Positions 16,980 to 25,652 of a DNA stretch of 64,000 nucleotides are shown piece by piece. Every line of letters starts with the position of its first letter. Within the stretch, counting starts at the first letter, position 1. The translations under genes were made by a program, and so were the position numbers. Source of the stretch: Clostridiales bacterium (GTDB lineage Bacteria; Bacillota; Clostridia; TANB77; CAG-508); NCBI GenBank assembly GCA_015056485.1, contig SVGD01000004.1:1-64000 (forward strand), written 5' to 3'. Below the pieces are notes generated by a model, which worked only from the letters and a program-made list of their open reading frames with translations, had not been told where the DNA came from and did not search any database.

Positions 16980-17474
16980 TTATAATTTCAGCAAATATAT
17001 ATTTCTCAAATACTCTCCAAACTTTGTAGTTTTAACTATTTTAGCACCAGTAAATTCTACAGCTTTGTTAGAAGGCAAATTGTCTGGATGAACTGTAACA
17101 ACTATATATTCATAATCCTTTTCTTTTGCTTCTTTTATTAATCTCTTCTCTAATTCTTTCAAAATACCTTCATTTCTATATTCTTCTAAAACAAGGTATC
17201 CTCCAAGTTCAGCCACCTTATCACTAACTAAATTAATTTCTTTTTTTATATTCTTAATAAAATTATCTTCTAGATATAATTGAGCAGTTCCCACAAGTTT
17301 TTCATTATGAAAAGCTCCATAACTTATTGTATTGTTTTCTTGAAATAACTCCTCTATTTCATTTTCTGTAAAAGGAATAAAAAATTCTTTTCTTTCTAAT
17401 TTATTTAAAACATTTTCCATTAGTTCTATTAATTCTTGTCGATTATCAACATTAATCTTCTTATATGTAATCAA
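16980..17474 (-). CDS. GNAT-family N-acetyltransferase
   Basis: Encodes 164 residues from a TTG start with AAAGGAGG 7 bases upstream. The acetyl-CoA binding region is GGYLVLEEYRNEGILKELE (residues about 92-110), followed by the usual strand and helix ending in NLPSNKAVEFTGAKIV. The substrate is not predictable from sequence. Confidence 0.8.
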   Translation of the reverse strand: MITYKKINVDNRQELIELMENVLNKLERKEFFIPFTENEIEELFQENNTISYGAFHNEKLVGTAQLYLEDNFIKNIKKEINLVSDKVAELGGYLVLEEYRNEGILKELEKRLIKEAKEKDYEYIVVTVHPDNLPSNKAVEFTGAKIVKTTKFGEYLRNIYLLKL

Positions 17475-17566
17475 ACTTATCCTCCTTTAAAATCGTTATC
17501 TTTTCATTGATTATATTATACTTATTGTAATAAAATCAAGATAAATAAAGTTTTTAAAATAACAAA

Positions 17567-17597
17567 AAACTCCCTCGGCTATGCCGAAGGAGTTTTT
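17567..17597 (-). terminator. Terminator of the 17626-18083 gene
   Basis: Stem AAAAACTCC(CTTCGG)/(CCGAGG)GGAGTTTTT around a short loop, with T run. Confidence 0.8.
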
Positions 17598-17625
17598 GCT
17601 GACATTTTATTTTTTAGCTTTTGGA

Positions 17626-18083
17626 TTAGAAAAGTAGTGTTAACCTTCCTCCACTCGCTTCAATTCTCCTGTCGTCAAACTCAAGATAATCTCCATCTTT
17701 AAGCACTACCACAATTTCTGTGGGGTATCTGCCAAAAATCTTCTGGCCATTTGTCTTTATTTCTTTATGCGATTGCTCGATAAAGACAATATAACCTTCT
17801 TTTTTTCCGGCTGATATGTGCTCACGTGAAAAGAAAACTTTTTGAATCCGTCGCCGATGTTTTCAACTTCATATTCGCTAACGTAAGAAAGCAAATTATA
17901 AAGTCCACTGATAACAGGGATTTTTGTAAAATCAGCATAATCGCCAAAATGTACTTCTGTCTTTCCCCAAAAATCATCTCTGGCAATTGTTTTTGATTTT
18001 CCAAGAATTCCAACCTGGATGCCATTTTCTACCTTGACATCGTTAGTCTGATGGTCAAAGTAAAGGTTTTTGATTAAATACAT
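17626..18083 (-). CDS. Hypothetical protein read through a possible -1 frameshift site
   Basis: The frame from ATG 18083 (7 bases after AGGAGG) ends at 17757 after about 108 residues. At the codons GAA AAA AAG the sequence is A AAA AAG in phase. A -1 slip there leads into 50 further sense codons (EGYIVFIEQSHKEI to RIEASGGRLTLLF) ending at 17626, next to a terminator. The total would be about 152 residues. This could be programmed frameshifting, as in dnaX, or a one-base loss in the A7 run. I recognise no family. GC content and codon use differ from neighbours, suggesting transfer. Confidence 0.55.
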
Positions 18084-18265
18084 AATCATTCCTCCTGAAA
18101 AAAAATTTTTTATAGTAATTGCCTCGTGTCATCCTGAAAACAGGATATCAACGAATTGACATAATAATTTTATCACTTTTTCCTAATTTAGCAAGATTTA
18201 CAAACATATTTCGATATTTGCTTTTTCTATTGCATACCTCATTGCATACTTTTTGATAAAACAAA

Positions 18266-18308
18266 AACCTTATAACTACTGTTTTCAGTATTTATAAGGT
18301 CTTTTTTT
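18266..18308. terminator. Hairpin terminator beyond the tRNA-linked repeats
   Basis: Stem ACCTTATAA/TTATAAGGT with flanking A and T runs. It ends the tRNA-Gly transcription region on the minus strand. Confidence 0.65.
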
Positions 18309-18311
18309 ATT

Positions 18312-18483
18312 TGGAGCAGGTAGTGGGTCCACTCGCACTCGCGTCGGAAAAGATGTCCACTGGACATCTTTTGCCTTCGTTTCGGCAGGCTCCAGTCCTG
18401 CTCGAAACTTGGCACCTTCCTTTTCGATTCCCACTTTCAAAACAAACTAAAAGAACCATAGCTTTGCTATGATTCTTTTTTTA
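18312..18483 (-). repeat. 172-bp tRNA-tail repeat, unit 1
   Basis: Begins with TGGAGCAGGTAGTGGG, the reverse complement of the last 16 nt of the tRNA-Gly gene at 18656. Contains hairpin AAAAGATGTCC/GGACATCTTTT (18348-18372), hairpin GTTTCGGCAGG/CCTGCTCGAAAC (18379-18408, one bulge) and a terminator-like hairpin (18449-18482). Highly similar to unit 2. Confidence 0.85.
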
Positions 18484-18655
18484 TGGAGCAGGTAGTGGGT
18501 CCCATCGCCCTCGCGTCGGAAAAGATGTCCACTGGACATCTTTTGCCTTCGTTTCGGCAGGCCCCAGTCCTGCTCGAAACTTGGCACCCTCCTTTTCGAT
18601 TCCCACTTTCAAAACAAACTAAAAGAACCATAGCTTTGCTATGATTCTTTTTTTA
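18484..18655 (-). repeat. 172-bp tRNA-tail repeat, unit 2
   Basis: Second unit, directly abutting the tRNA gene. It differs from unit 1 at about ten positions, and the hairpins are preserved. The period is exactly 172 bp (18312, 18484, 18656). On the transcribed strand each unit ends with the tRNA 3' sequence CCCACTACCTGCTCCA. Confidence 0.85.
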
Positions 18656-18729
<74 letters not shown>

Positions 18730-18750
18730 ATTTCCTCATCACAGATATAG

Positions 18751-18779
18751 ATTATAAACTATGTTTTATTTGTTGTCAA
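18751..18779 (-). promoter_or_regulatory. Promoter of tRNA-Gly(UCC)
   Basis: Perfect -35 TTGACA and -10 TATAAT with a 17-bp spacer, about 20 bp before the tRNA 5' end. Confidence 0.85.
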
Positions 18780-19205
18780 CACTTTTTTTAAATTTTTTTT
18801 ATTTTTTTATAAATTGTTCTCCATTTTTAGAACGGGCGAACATCGGTCGGCTGTGCGAAATAAAATGAGCTACAGCTGACACATGCCCCTGGGGTACAGG
18901 ACCCGCCCCCCTACAGTTCATAAAATAATAAATTCTCGAGCACTATATAAAACAATATGAAAATTATATCGATTTGCTGAAAAACATTTTGTTTTTCAGT
19001 AAAATTTAAAAAGCTAAAATAATTAATTTTTGACAAATGAGTCTTCATTTTCAAAAATTAATATTTTAGCTTAAACTATATAATATATTTTAGAAATTTC
19101 TTTGAAGAGCGGGCGATTAAAATCGTCCTTACACTTACCCTACAATGTTCAATTATCCATTGAACATTGTTCAACAAAATAATCACATATTTTTTCACTT
19201 TGTTG
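18780..19205. other. Gene-free region with repeats
   Basis: Holds a family D palindromic segment (18831-18915, with ACATGCCCCTGGGGTACAGG), a long imperfect inverted repeat AAGCTAAAATAATTAATTTTTG/CAAAAATTAATATTTTAGCTT in two arms around 19010-19073, and a family A remnant (19109-19133). No gene seen. Confidence 0.6.
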
Positions 19206-19234
19206 TTTACAAATAGTTTCAACTAATATAAAAT
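19206..19234 (+). promoter_or_regulatory. Probable promoter of the tsaE-tsaB-rimI operon
   Basis: -35 TTTACA and -10 TAAAAT, spacer 17 bp, 30 bp upstream of the tsaE start. Confidence 0.5.
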
Positions 19235-19264
19235 AGTATTATATATTAAAATTAAGGTGGAGCA

Positions 19265-19712
19265 ATGTATAAATTTATATCTCATAGTGAAAATGAAACA
19301 AAAGATTTTGCCTTTAAATTAGCAAGTGTATGCAAAAAAGGAGATATTATAATTCTTAATCGGAGATTTAGGTAGTGGAAAAACTAAATTTACTGAAGGC
19401 TTTTTAAGTTTTTGGAATTTACAAGATGAAATTTCTAGTCCTACCTTTACTATTGTAAATGAATATTGTTCCGACAATATGAATATTTACCATTTTGATT
19501 TATATAGATTAGCCGATTTAGATGAATTTTTTGCAATAGGTGGAACAGAATATTTTGAAAAAGGAATATGTATTGTAGAATGGGGAAATTTAATTAAATC
19601 AATTGTACCTTCAAATTCTATTTTTATAAATATTTTTAAAGATAATAATGACTTAGAATGTAGGCATTTTGAAATTACTACTAATAATGAGTCAATTAAG
19701 GAGATTTTTTAA
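19265..19712 (+). CDS. tsaE: tRNA threonylcarbamoyladenosine biosynthesis ATPase TsaE, one +1 recoding site
   Basis: Starts at ATG 19265 after AAGGTGG. Zero frame runs 32 codons to an in-frame CGG at 19361. Skipping the C gives NGDLGSGKTKF, the Walker A loop of TsaE, then SSPTFTIVNEY and HFDLYRLADLDEF, and ends at 19712 (148 residues, the normal family length). TsaE works with TsaB and TsaD in making t6A37 on ANN-decoding tRNAs and is essential in many bacteria. Its stop overlaps the tsaB start (TAATG). Confidence 0.9.
19361..19363 (+). other. CGG +1 recoding site in tsaE
   Basis: Zero-frame AAT CGG AGA. AAT (C) GGA GAT gives the invariant glycine of the GDLGSGKT loop. Confidence 0.88.
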
Positions 19713-20372
19713 TGAAAATTTTAGCTTTATCAACCTCTACCAATATTTGTTCTGTTGCTATTTTAGAAGATAATAAATGCATTAAAGAAATACATACTTC
19801 TGATAATAAAACTCACTCAGTAAATTTAATGCCTTTAATTTCACAAATACTAAATGAAACAAATTTAGAGTTGTCAGATATAAATTTAATAGCATGTGAT
19901 ATAGGTCCACGGTTCTTTTACAGGAATACGTATAGGTGTTTCAACAGCAAAAGCTTTAGCTGTAGTAGACAACATTCCTATTGTAGGAGTTAGTTCGTTG
20001 GAAGGACTAGCTTATAAAATAAAAAAAGATGATGGAATTATATGTTCTTTAATAGACGCAAACAACCATCAAGTATACTGTGGAATTTTTGATAATAATT
20101 ATAATTTAGTTAATGAATATATAGCTGATGATATTGATAATGTATCAACTGTTCTAGAAAAATTTTCTAATATTACATTTGTTGGTGATGGTGCATATAA
20201 TTACTTAAATAAAACTGATTGTATTTCTACTTTTCTTGCTTCACAAATAGGTCTGTTTGGATATGAAAAATATTTAAATGGAATTCATGAATATGCTGAT
20301 ACAATCACTCCTTTATACTTACGTGTATCACAAGCCGAAAGGATGAGACAACAAAATGATTCAAATTCATAA
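19712..20372 (+). CDS. tsaB: tRNA threonylcarbamoyladenosine biosynthesis protein TsaB, one +1 recoding site
   Basis: N-terminus MKILALSTSTNICSVAI and the HSVNLMPLISQIL segment are typical of TsaB. In zero frame the gene breaks at CGG 19910. Skipping the C restores GPGSFTGIRIGVSTAKALA, the signature of the family. Product 219 residues, a normal length. TsaB is the partner that stabilises TsaD for t6A synthesis. It overlaps rimI by 17 bp. Two adjacent genes with the same type of break argue against random decay. Confidence 0.9.
19910..19912 (+). other. CGG +1 recoding site in tsaB
   Basis: Zero-frame CCA CGG TTC. CCA (C) GGT TCT yields the conserved GPGSFTG. Confidence 0.88.
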
Positions 20373-20799
20373 AATGACTATACAAGATTTAGAGCAAATA
20401 TCCCATATCCTTAACACAGAATTTGATGATTTTTGGAATGAAAACTTATTAAAAAGTGAAATTGAAAATCCTAATTCAAAGTGTATTATGGCGAAATCAA
20501 ATGATGAAATTGTAGGATTTGCATGTATCTGGAAAGCAGTTGACGATATTCATGTTACTAATATTGTAGTAAAAAAAATATATAGAAACCAAGGAATTGG
20601 AAGTTTATTATTAAAAGAACTTATTGAAATTTCTAATAAAGAAAATGTAGTTTCTATTACATTAGAAGTTAATGCTTCAAATCTTCCTGCACAAAATTTA
20701 TATGAAAAATATGGATTTAAAGTATTAGGAAGAAGAAAAAAATACTATAATGGTATAGAAGATGCCATTATCATGACAAAAAATTTAAAATGTGAATAA
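20356..20799 (+). CDS. rimI: Ribosomal-protein-alanine acetyltransferase RimI
   Basis: Encodes 147 residues. GNAT fold with acetyl-CoA loop VVKKIYRNQGIGSLLLKEL (residues about 70-88) and the RimI-typical tail LEVNASNLPAQNLYEKYGFKVLGRRKKYY. It acetylates the N-terminal alanine of ribosomal protein S18 in the model case. The tsaE-tsaB-rimI order is common in Bacillota. It overlaps the end of tsaB, indicating translational coupling. Confidence 0.9.
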   Translation: MIQIHKMTIQDLEQISHILNTEFDDFWNENLLKSEIENPNSKCIMAKSNDEIVGFACIWKAVDDIHVTNIVVKKIYRNQGIGSLLLKELIEISNKENVVSITLEVNASNLPAQNLYEKYGFKVLGRRKKYYNGIEDAIIMTKNLKCE

Positions 20800-20830
20800 C
20801 TATATACCACATTTTTTAGGAGGTAAACAA

Positions 20831-23209
20831 ATGAAAAAAAATGAATTAAGTTACAAGCAATTAAAAGATTGTTGTAATTCAAGTATGTTCAAGTTTGAAA
20901 CAACTAATGACATTGAAGATACTGACATAGTTTATGGGCAAGATAGAGGAATTAAAGCTTTACAATTTGGACTATCTGTCGATTCAAAAGGTTACAATTT
21001 GTATGTAGAAGGCCCTTCAGGAGTAGGAAAAACTCTATATACAAAACAATATGTAAAAAGCATTGCTGCTAAGAAAAAAACTCCTGATGATTGGTGTTAC
21101 ATATACAATTTTGACAATCCTAATGAACCTATAGCCGTTGCTGTTTCAGCTGGAACTGGAAAAGAATTTAAAGCTGATATGGAAAGTTTTGTTAACAGTA
21201 TAAAAAAGGATTTAAAAAGTACTTTTAATAATGATGATTTTGAAAAACAAAAATCTATTATGAGACAAAACTTTGAAGAAAGAAAAAAAGAATTATTAGA
21301 TGAATTAAATATAAGAACATCTAAAGAAGGATTCCAAGTTAAGACAGCTCAAAATGGAATATACATGATGCCTATAATTGATGGAAAACCTATAGATGAA
21401 GAAGATTTTGACAAACTAGATGATGAAACAAAAAAAGCTTTTGAAGATAAATCTCCTATGGTTCAAGAAATGATTATGCAAGTTATTACGCAAATTAAAT
21501 TTTTAGAAAAAGATACTGATAAAAAAATTGAAGATTGGCAAGCAAGTATAGCTATTGTAGCTATTAATGCCCAAATTAATCCTTTAAAATCTAAATACAA
21601 AAAATACAAGAAAATGACTTTATACTTTGAAAATATAAAAAATGATATTTTAAAAAATCTTCAATACTTTTTACAAGAAGAAGCTGATCCTACAAAACAA
21701 CAAACTTTAAATCAAGAAAATCCAAAACCATGGCTTAACTATAGAGTAAATTTATTTGTGGATAATAGCTCTTTAGAAGGTTCTCCTGTTATTATGGATT
21801 CAAATTATTTATACCATAATTTATTTGGAAAATTAGAATATGAAAGTCAATACGGAATGTTGAAAACAGACTTTACAATGTTAAAACCTGGATTACTTCA
21901 CAAAGCAAATGGAGGATATATTATATTACAGGCAAGTGACTTACTTGCAAATCCTCTTTGTTATGAAACATTAAAAAAAGCATTAATGGTTAAGGAATTA
22001 AGTATCGAAAATAGTATGGAACAACGTTCTTATATGGTAATGATTTCATTAAAGCCTGAACCTATTCCAATTAACCTTAAAGTTTTACTTTTAGGAGATG
22101 CAAATATATATCATACATTACTTGCTTTAGATGATGATTTCAAAAAACTATTTAAAATAAAAGTGGAATTCGAAGAATCTGCTCCAAAAAATGAATCAAA
22201 TATTTTAAAATTAGCTAGATTCATCCATAATTATTGTGAAAAAGCAGATTGTTTACCATTAGATGCAAGTGCAGTAGCAAAAGTTGTTGAATATGCTTCA
22301 AGATTATCTGAAGATAAAGATAAATTATCAACAAAATTTAATGAAATTGGCGAAATAATTTCTGAATCTTCTACTTGGGCAAAATTATCAAGAAAAAAAG
22401 TTATTACTGCAGATTATATTTCAAAAACATTAACTGAAAGAGTTGAAAGAGTAAAAAAATATGACTCAAAATACTCTGAAATGATAAAAGAAAATACTTT
22501 ACTTATTAGCACAAGCGGATATGAAGTTGGTGTTATAAATGGATTAACAGTAATGACTATTGGAGATTATTGCTTTGGAAAACCTTCAAGAATTACCGCA
22601 AATACATTCGTTGGTAAAGAAGGCATTATAGATATTGAACGTGAAATTGATATGTCTGGTTCAAGCCATTCAAAAGGAGTTTTAATATTACAAGGATATT
22701 TAGGTGAAACTTTTGCACAAGAATTCCCTCTATCATTAAATGCAAGTATATGTTTTGAACAATTATATAACGGAGTTGATGGAGATAGTGCTTCAAGTAC
22801 TGAAACTTATGCAATACTTTCAAGTTTATCTGAATTACCTATTAACCAATCAATAGCAGTTACTGGTTCAGTAAATCAAAAAGGATTTATACAACCAATT
22901 GGTGGTGTTAATGAAAAAATAGAAGGATTCTTCCAAGTATGTAAAATGCGTGGACTAAACGGTGAACATGGTGTTATAATTCCAATACAAAATGTAAAAA
23001 ATTTAAGTTTATCAGATGAAGTAATTGAAGCTGTTAAAAATAACAAATTCCATGTATATGCAATTTCTACAATTGATGAAGGAATTGAAATTTTAACAGG
23101 TGTACCTGCAGGTAAGAAAAACAAATTCGGACAATTCCCTTCAGGAACAGTAAATTATTTAGTACAAGAAAAATTAAAAAAATATTCAGAATTTAGCAAA
23201 GAGAAATAA
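20831..23209 (+). CDS. Lon-like ATP-dependent protease
   Basis: Encodes 792 residues from the ATG at 20831, which follows TAGGAGGTAAACAA (an open frame upstream has no such site). Walker A GPSGVGKT is at residues 61-68. The S16 protease domain has the catalytic Ser in GDSASS (S653) and the catalytic Lys in GGVNEKIEGFF (K696), with the usual 43-residue spacing. A long helical insertion (residues about 130-270) separates the nucleotide-binding motifs, as in the Lon-like family that lacks the classic Lon N-terminal domain. Cytoplasmic protein turnover is the likely role. Confidence 0.88.
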   Translation: MKKNELSYKQLKDCCNSSMFKFETTNDIEDTDIVYGQDRGIKALQFGLSVDSKGYNLYVEGPSGVGKTLYTKQYVKSIAAKKKTPDDWCYIYNFDNPNEPIAVAVSAGTGKEFKADMESFVNSIKKDLKSTFNNDDFEKQKSIMRQNFEERKKELLDELNIRTSKEGFQVKTAQNGIYMMPIIDGKPIDEEDFDKLDDETKKAFEDKSPMVQEMIMQVITQIKFLEKDTDKKIEDWQASIAIVAINAQINPLKSKYKKYKKMTLYFENIKNDILKNLQYFLQEEADPTKQQTLNQENPKPWLNYRVNLFVDNSSLEGSPVIMDSNYLYHNLFGKLEYESQYGMLKTDFTMLKPGLLHKANGGYIILQASDLLANPLCYETLKKALMVKELSIENSMEQRSYMVMISLKPEPIPINLKVLLLGDANIYHTLLALDDDFKKLFKIKVEFEESAPKNESNILKLARFIHNYCEKADCLPLDASAVAKVVEYASRLSEDKDKLSTKFNEIGEIISESSTWAKLSRKKVITADYISKTLTERVERVKKYDSKYSEMIKENTLLISTSGYEVGVINGLTVMTIGDYCFGKPSRITANTFVGKEGIIDIEREIDMSGSSHSKGVLILQGYLGETFAQEFPLSLNASICFEQLYNGVDGDSASSTETYAILSSLSELPINQSIAVTGSVNQKGFIQPIGGVNEKIEGFFQVCKMRGLNGEHGVIIPIQNVKNLSLSDEVIEAVKNNKFHVYAISTIDEGIEILTGVPAGKKNKFGQFPSGTVNYLVQEKLKKYSEFSKEK

Positions 23210-23239
23210 ATATTTTTAAATAAATTTAAATTATATTTG

Positions 23240-23263
23240 TAGGGGCGACCATTGGTCGTCCGC
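23240..23263. repeat. Dispersed palindromic repeat, family A
   Basis: TAGGGGCGACCATTGGTCGTCC, immediately ahead of the terminator of the Lon-like gene. Confidence 0.8.
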
Positions 23264-23303
23264 AAAAAAATCCTAATTGTGAAATAAACAATTAGGATTT
23301 TTA
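23264..23303 (+). terminator. Terminator of the Lon-like protease gene
   Basis: Stem AAATCCTAATTG/CAATTAGGATTT with T run. Confidence 0.85.
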
Positions 23304-23322
23304 TTACATATATTATCTATCT

Positions 23323-23412
23323 GTTGGGCAGCCGTGGGCGTCTGCCCCTACATATAAAACAAATTTAATTTTATATTATAAAAATCGGGTGGACACAAGG
23401 CCCGCCCCTACA
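23323..23412. repeat. Two dispersed palindromic repeats, family A variants
   Basis: GGGCAGCCGTGGGCGTCTGCCCCTACA (23323-23352) and CGGGTGGACACAAGGCCCGCCCCTACA (23386-23412, two arms), between convergent operons. Confidence 0.65.
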
Positions 23413-23435
23413 TCATAATTCAAAAATGAATTTTA

Positions 23436-23897
23436 TTATTCAGCTTTTGGTTCTTCAGCTGCTGTTTCAACTGCAGCTTCTGCTACAACTTCTTCAGCTA
23501 CTGGTTCTTCAACTAAATCTTCTTTAATTGTGATTTCATTAGTTTCAATTCTTGCTCCAACCATTTCTTTAGTTTTAGCAGATTTTCCTAATCTATCTCT
23601 TAAATAATATAATTTAGCTCTTCTTGCTTTACCAACTCTTGTTACTTCAACTTTTTCAACAGCTGGAGAATGTACTAAGAATGTTTTTTCAACACCAACA
23701 CCATAAGAAGTTTTTCTTACAGTAAATGTTGCATTCACTCCTCCACCTTGTTTTTTTATTATAATTCCTTCGAAAACTTGGATTCTTTCTCTGTTTCCTT
23801 CTTTTACTCTAACATGAACTTTAACTGTATTTCCAACTCTTAATTCTGGAATTTTGTTTTTCATTTGTTCATGCTCGATTGATTTAATAATGTCCAT
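23436..23897 (-). CDS. rplS: 50S ribosomal protein L19
   Basis: Encodes 153 residues. The N-terminal 115 residues match L19: [27 protein letters not shown] and the [22 protein letters not shown] signature near residue 90. The last 40 residues form an acidic alanine/glutamate/valine-rich tail not found in typical L19 (about 115 residues). Strong GGAGGTTCAGTA ribosome binding site. Last gene of the ylxM-ffh-rpsP-khpA-rimM-trmD-rplS operon. Confidence 0.95.
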   Translation of the reverse strand: MDIIKSIEHEQMKNKIPELRVGNTVKVHVRVKEGNRERIQVFEGIIIKKQGGGVNATFTVRKTSYGVGVEKTFLVHSPAVEKVEVTRVGKARRAKLYYLRDRLGKSAKTKEMVGARIETNEITIKEDLVEEPVAEEVVAEAAVETAAEEPKAE

Positions 23898-23940
23898 TAC
23901 TGAACCTCCTATCCTTTAATATTTTCTATATATGTCATTT

Positions 23941-24610
23941 TTAACCTTCATTTAGTAAATCCGGTCTTTTCTTTTTAGTTACTTCTAAAGATTTTTCTTT
24001 TCTCCATTTTTCAATCTCTTGATGATTTCCGAGATAGTAAAATGCTTGGAACTTTTTTATCTAAAAATACTTCCGGTCTAGTGTATTGAGGATATTCTAA
24101 CAATCCATTAGAAAAAGATTCCTCTTTTATAGATTCTTTGTTTAGAACTCCATCTATGTATCTACTAACAGAATCAGCCAATACCATTGCAGGTATTTCT
24201 CCTCCTGTTAAAACATAGTCTCCAATTGATATTTCTTCATCAACAATCTCTTCAATTACTCTTTCATCGATTCCTTCATAATGACCACATAATAAAACTA
24301 TATGTTCCTCATTACTTAATTCTTCAACTTTATTTTGAGTTAGAGTTTTTCCTTGTGGAGATAAATATATTGTTTTTTTACTTTCTCCTTTAATACTCTT
24401 AAAAGCATCATATACAACATCTGGCTTCATAACCATTCCAGCTCCTCCGCCATAAGGTGTATCATCAACTTTTTTATGTTTGTCCTTAGCAAAATCTCTA
24501 ATATTAATTATATTTATTTCTAAAATATTCTTTTTACTAGCTCTGCCAATAATACTTGTTCTTAACGACTCAAACATTTCAGGAAAAAGTGTAAGTATAT
24601 CAATTTTCAT
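23941..24610 (-). CDS. trmD: tRNA (guanine-37-N1)-methyltransferase, one +1 recoding site
   Basis: The start MKIDILTLFPEMFESL, DDTPYGGGAGMVMKPD, LLCGHYEGIDERV and the knot segment IGDYVLTGGEIPAM are diagnostic of TrmD. In zero frame the protein ends shortly after an in-frame CGG at 24029-24031. Skipping the C gives LLSGNHQEIEKWRKEKSLE, the conserved C-terminal end, and runs to a stop at 23941 (222 residues). TrmD is generally essential and prevents +1 frameshifting on proline codons, an intriguing coincidence here. The start overlaps the rimM stop by 4 bp. Confidence 0.92.
24029..24031 (-). other. CGG +1 recoding site in trmD
   Basis: Zero-frame TCT CGG AAA. TCT (C) GGA AAT gives the conserved SGNH of TrmD. 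Confidence 0.88.
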
Positions 24611-25113
24611 AGTAGTCCCTCTATTAATTTAACAACTATTTTTTTATTTTCAACATCTACATTTTTTACAACTGAAGATATTGCAGGTATTAAAATTTGT
24701 TTTCCAATTTCATTCCTTACAACATATACATCATTACTTCCTGTAGAAAAAACATCTTCAACTTTTCCTAATAACTCATCTTCATCTGAATAAACTTCAC
24801 AACCGATTAAATCGACTATAAAATATGAATTTTTAGGAAGTTTTACAGCATCTTTTCTATGTATTTTTAAGTAACAATTTCTATATTTTTCAGCTTCTTC
24901 TATAGAATCGATTCCTTTTAGTTTTAAAAGCACCATACTATTTAAGTATTTTACTTCTTCAATTTCAAATTCAACCAATTCTTTATTTATAGTTAAAAAT
25001 ATAGTTTTTAGTTTGCTAAATCTTTTTATATCATCCGTAAAAGGTTTTACTTTAACAAATCCTCTTACTCCATTTGTTGTTACAATTTGACCTATTTCAA
25101 AATATTGTTCCAT
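24607..25113 (-). CDS. rimM: Ribosome maturation factor RimM
   Basis: Encodes 168 residues. N-terminal domain begins QYFEIGQIVTTNGVRGFVKVKPFTDD, and the C-terminal PRC-barrel has DLIGCEVYSDEDELLGKVEDV and LIPAISSVVKNVD. It assists 30S subunit assembly. Classic position between the KH protein gene and trmD, with 16 bp to the former and 4-bp overlap with the latter. Confidence 0.95.
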   Translation of the reverse strand: MEQYFEIGQIVTTNGVRGFVKVKPFTDDIKRFSKLKTIFLTINKELVEFEIEEVKYLNSMVLLKLKGIDSIEEAEKYRNCYLKIHRKDAVKLPKNSYFIVDLIGCEVYSDEDELLGKVEDVFSTGSNDVYVVRNEIGKQILIPAISSVVKNVDVENKKIVVKLIEGLL

Positions 25114-25129
25114 AATCTTTAAATTTCCT

Positions 25130-25360
25130 TTAATCTATAAATTCTATTGTAACTTTCTTGTCTTCTTTTGCTCCTAAAGCTTTCATTATAGTTCTAATTG
25201 CTTTAGCTATTCTACCTTCTTTTCCAATAACTTTTCCCATATCAGATTCTGCAACTTTAACTTCGAAAATTACAGATTTTTCTCCATCAATTTGATTGAT
25301 AGAAACTTGTGATTCATCTGATACTAAGCTATTTATAATAGTTAATAAAGAGTCTTTCAC
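25130..25360 (-). CDS. khpA: KH-domain RNA-binding protein KhpA
   Basis: Encodes 76 residues from a GTG start 9 bases after AAAGGAG. Single KH domain with the GxxG loop in MGKVIGKEGRIAKAIRTIMKA. The length is standard for the family (YlqC/KhpA). Known members bind RNA and affect cell length and division. It lies 3 bp after rpsP. Confidence 0.9.
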   Translation of the reverse strand: MKDSLLTIINSLVSDESQVSINQIDGEKSVIFEVKVAESDMGKVIGKEGRIAKAIRTIMKALGAKEDKKVTIEFID

Positions 25361-25363
25361 TTT

Positions 25364-25597
25364 CTATACTCCTTTCTCTATTAAGCGTTTTACTGTATCT
25401 GTAGGTTTAGCTCCATTTTTTATCCATTTTTCAACTTTTTCTTTGTCTAATACTATTGTAGATGGTTCTGTCATAGGATCGTATGAACCTATTTTTTCAA
25501 TTATTCTTCCATCTCTTGGTGATTTAGAATCAGCAACAACAATGTGATAGAATGGTGCTTTTTTCTTTCCTGCTCTTTGTAGTCTTATTTTTACCAT
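25364..25597 (-). CDS. rpsP: 30S ribosomal protein S16
   Basis: Encodes 77 residues: [29 protein letters not shown]-like (here [19 protein letters not shown]) and [16 protein letters not shown] are diagnostic. Strong GGGAGGTGAATTTAC ribosome binding site. Confidence 0.97.
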   Translation of the reverse strand: MVKIRLQRAGKKKAPFYHIVVADSKSPRDGRIIEKIGSYDPMTEPSTIVLDKEKVEKWIKNGAKPTDTVKRLIEKGV

Positions 25598-25652
25598 GTA
25601 AATTCACCTCCCTTAGCTTTCATTCATTTATATTTAAAAACTTAATAACATA

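Noticed and set aside
18312..18655. The tRNA-tail repeats as attachment sites of an integrated element
   Set aside because: The units are exactly 172 bp, adjacent and similar over their whole length, and no integrase gene lies nearby. A tandem rtT-like array explains them better.
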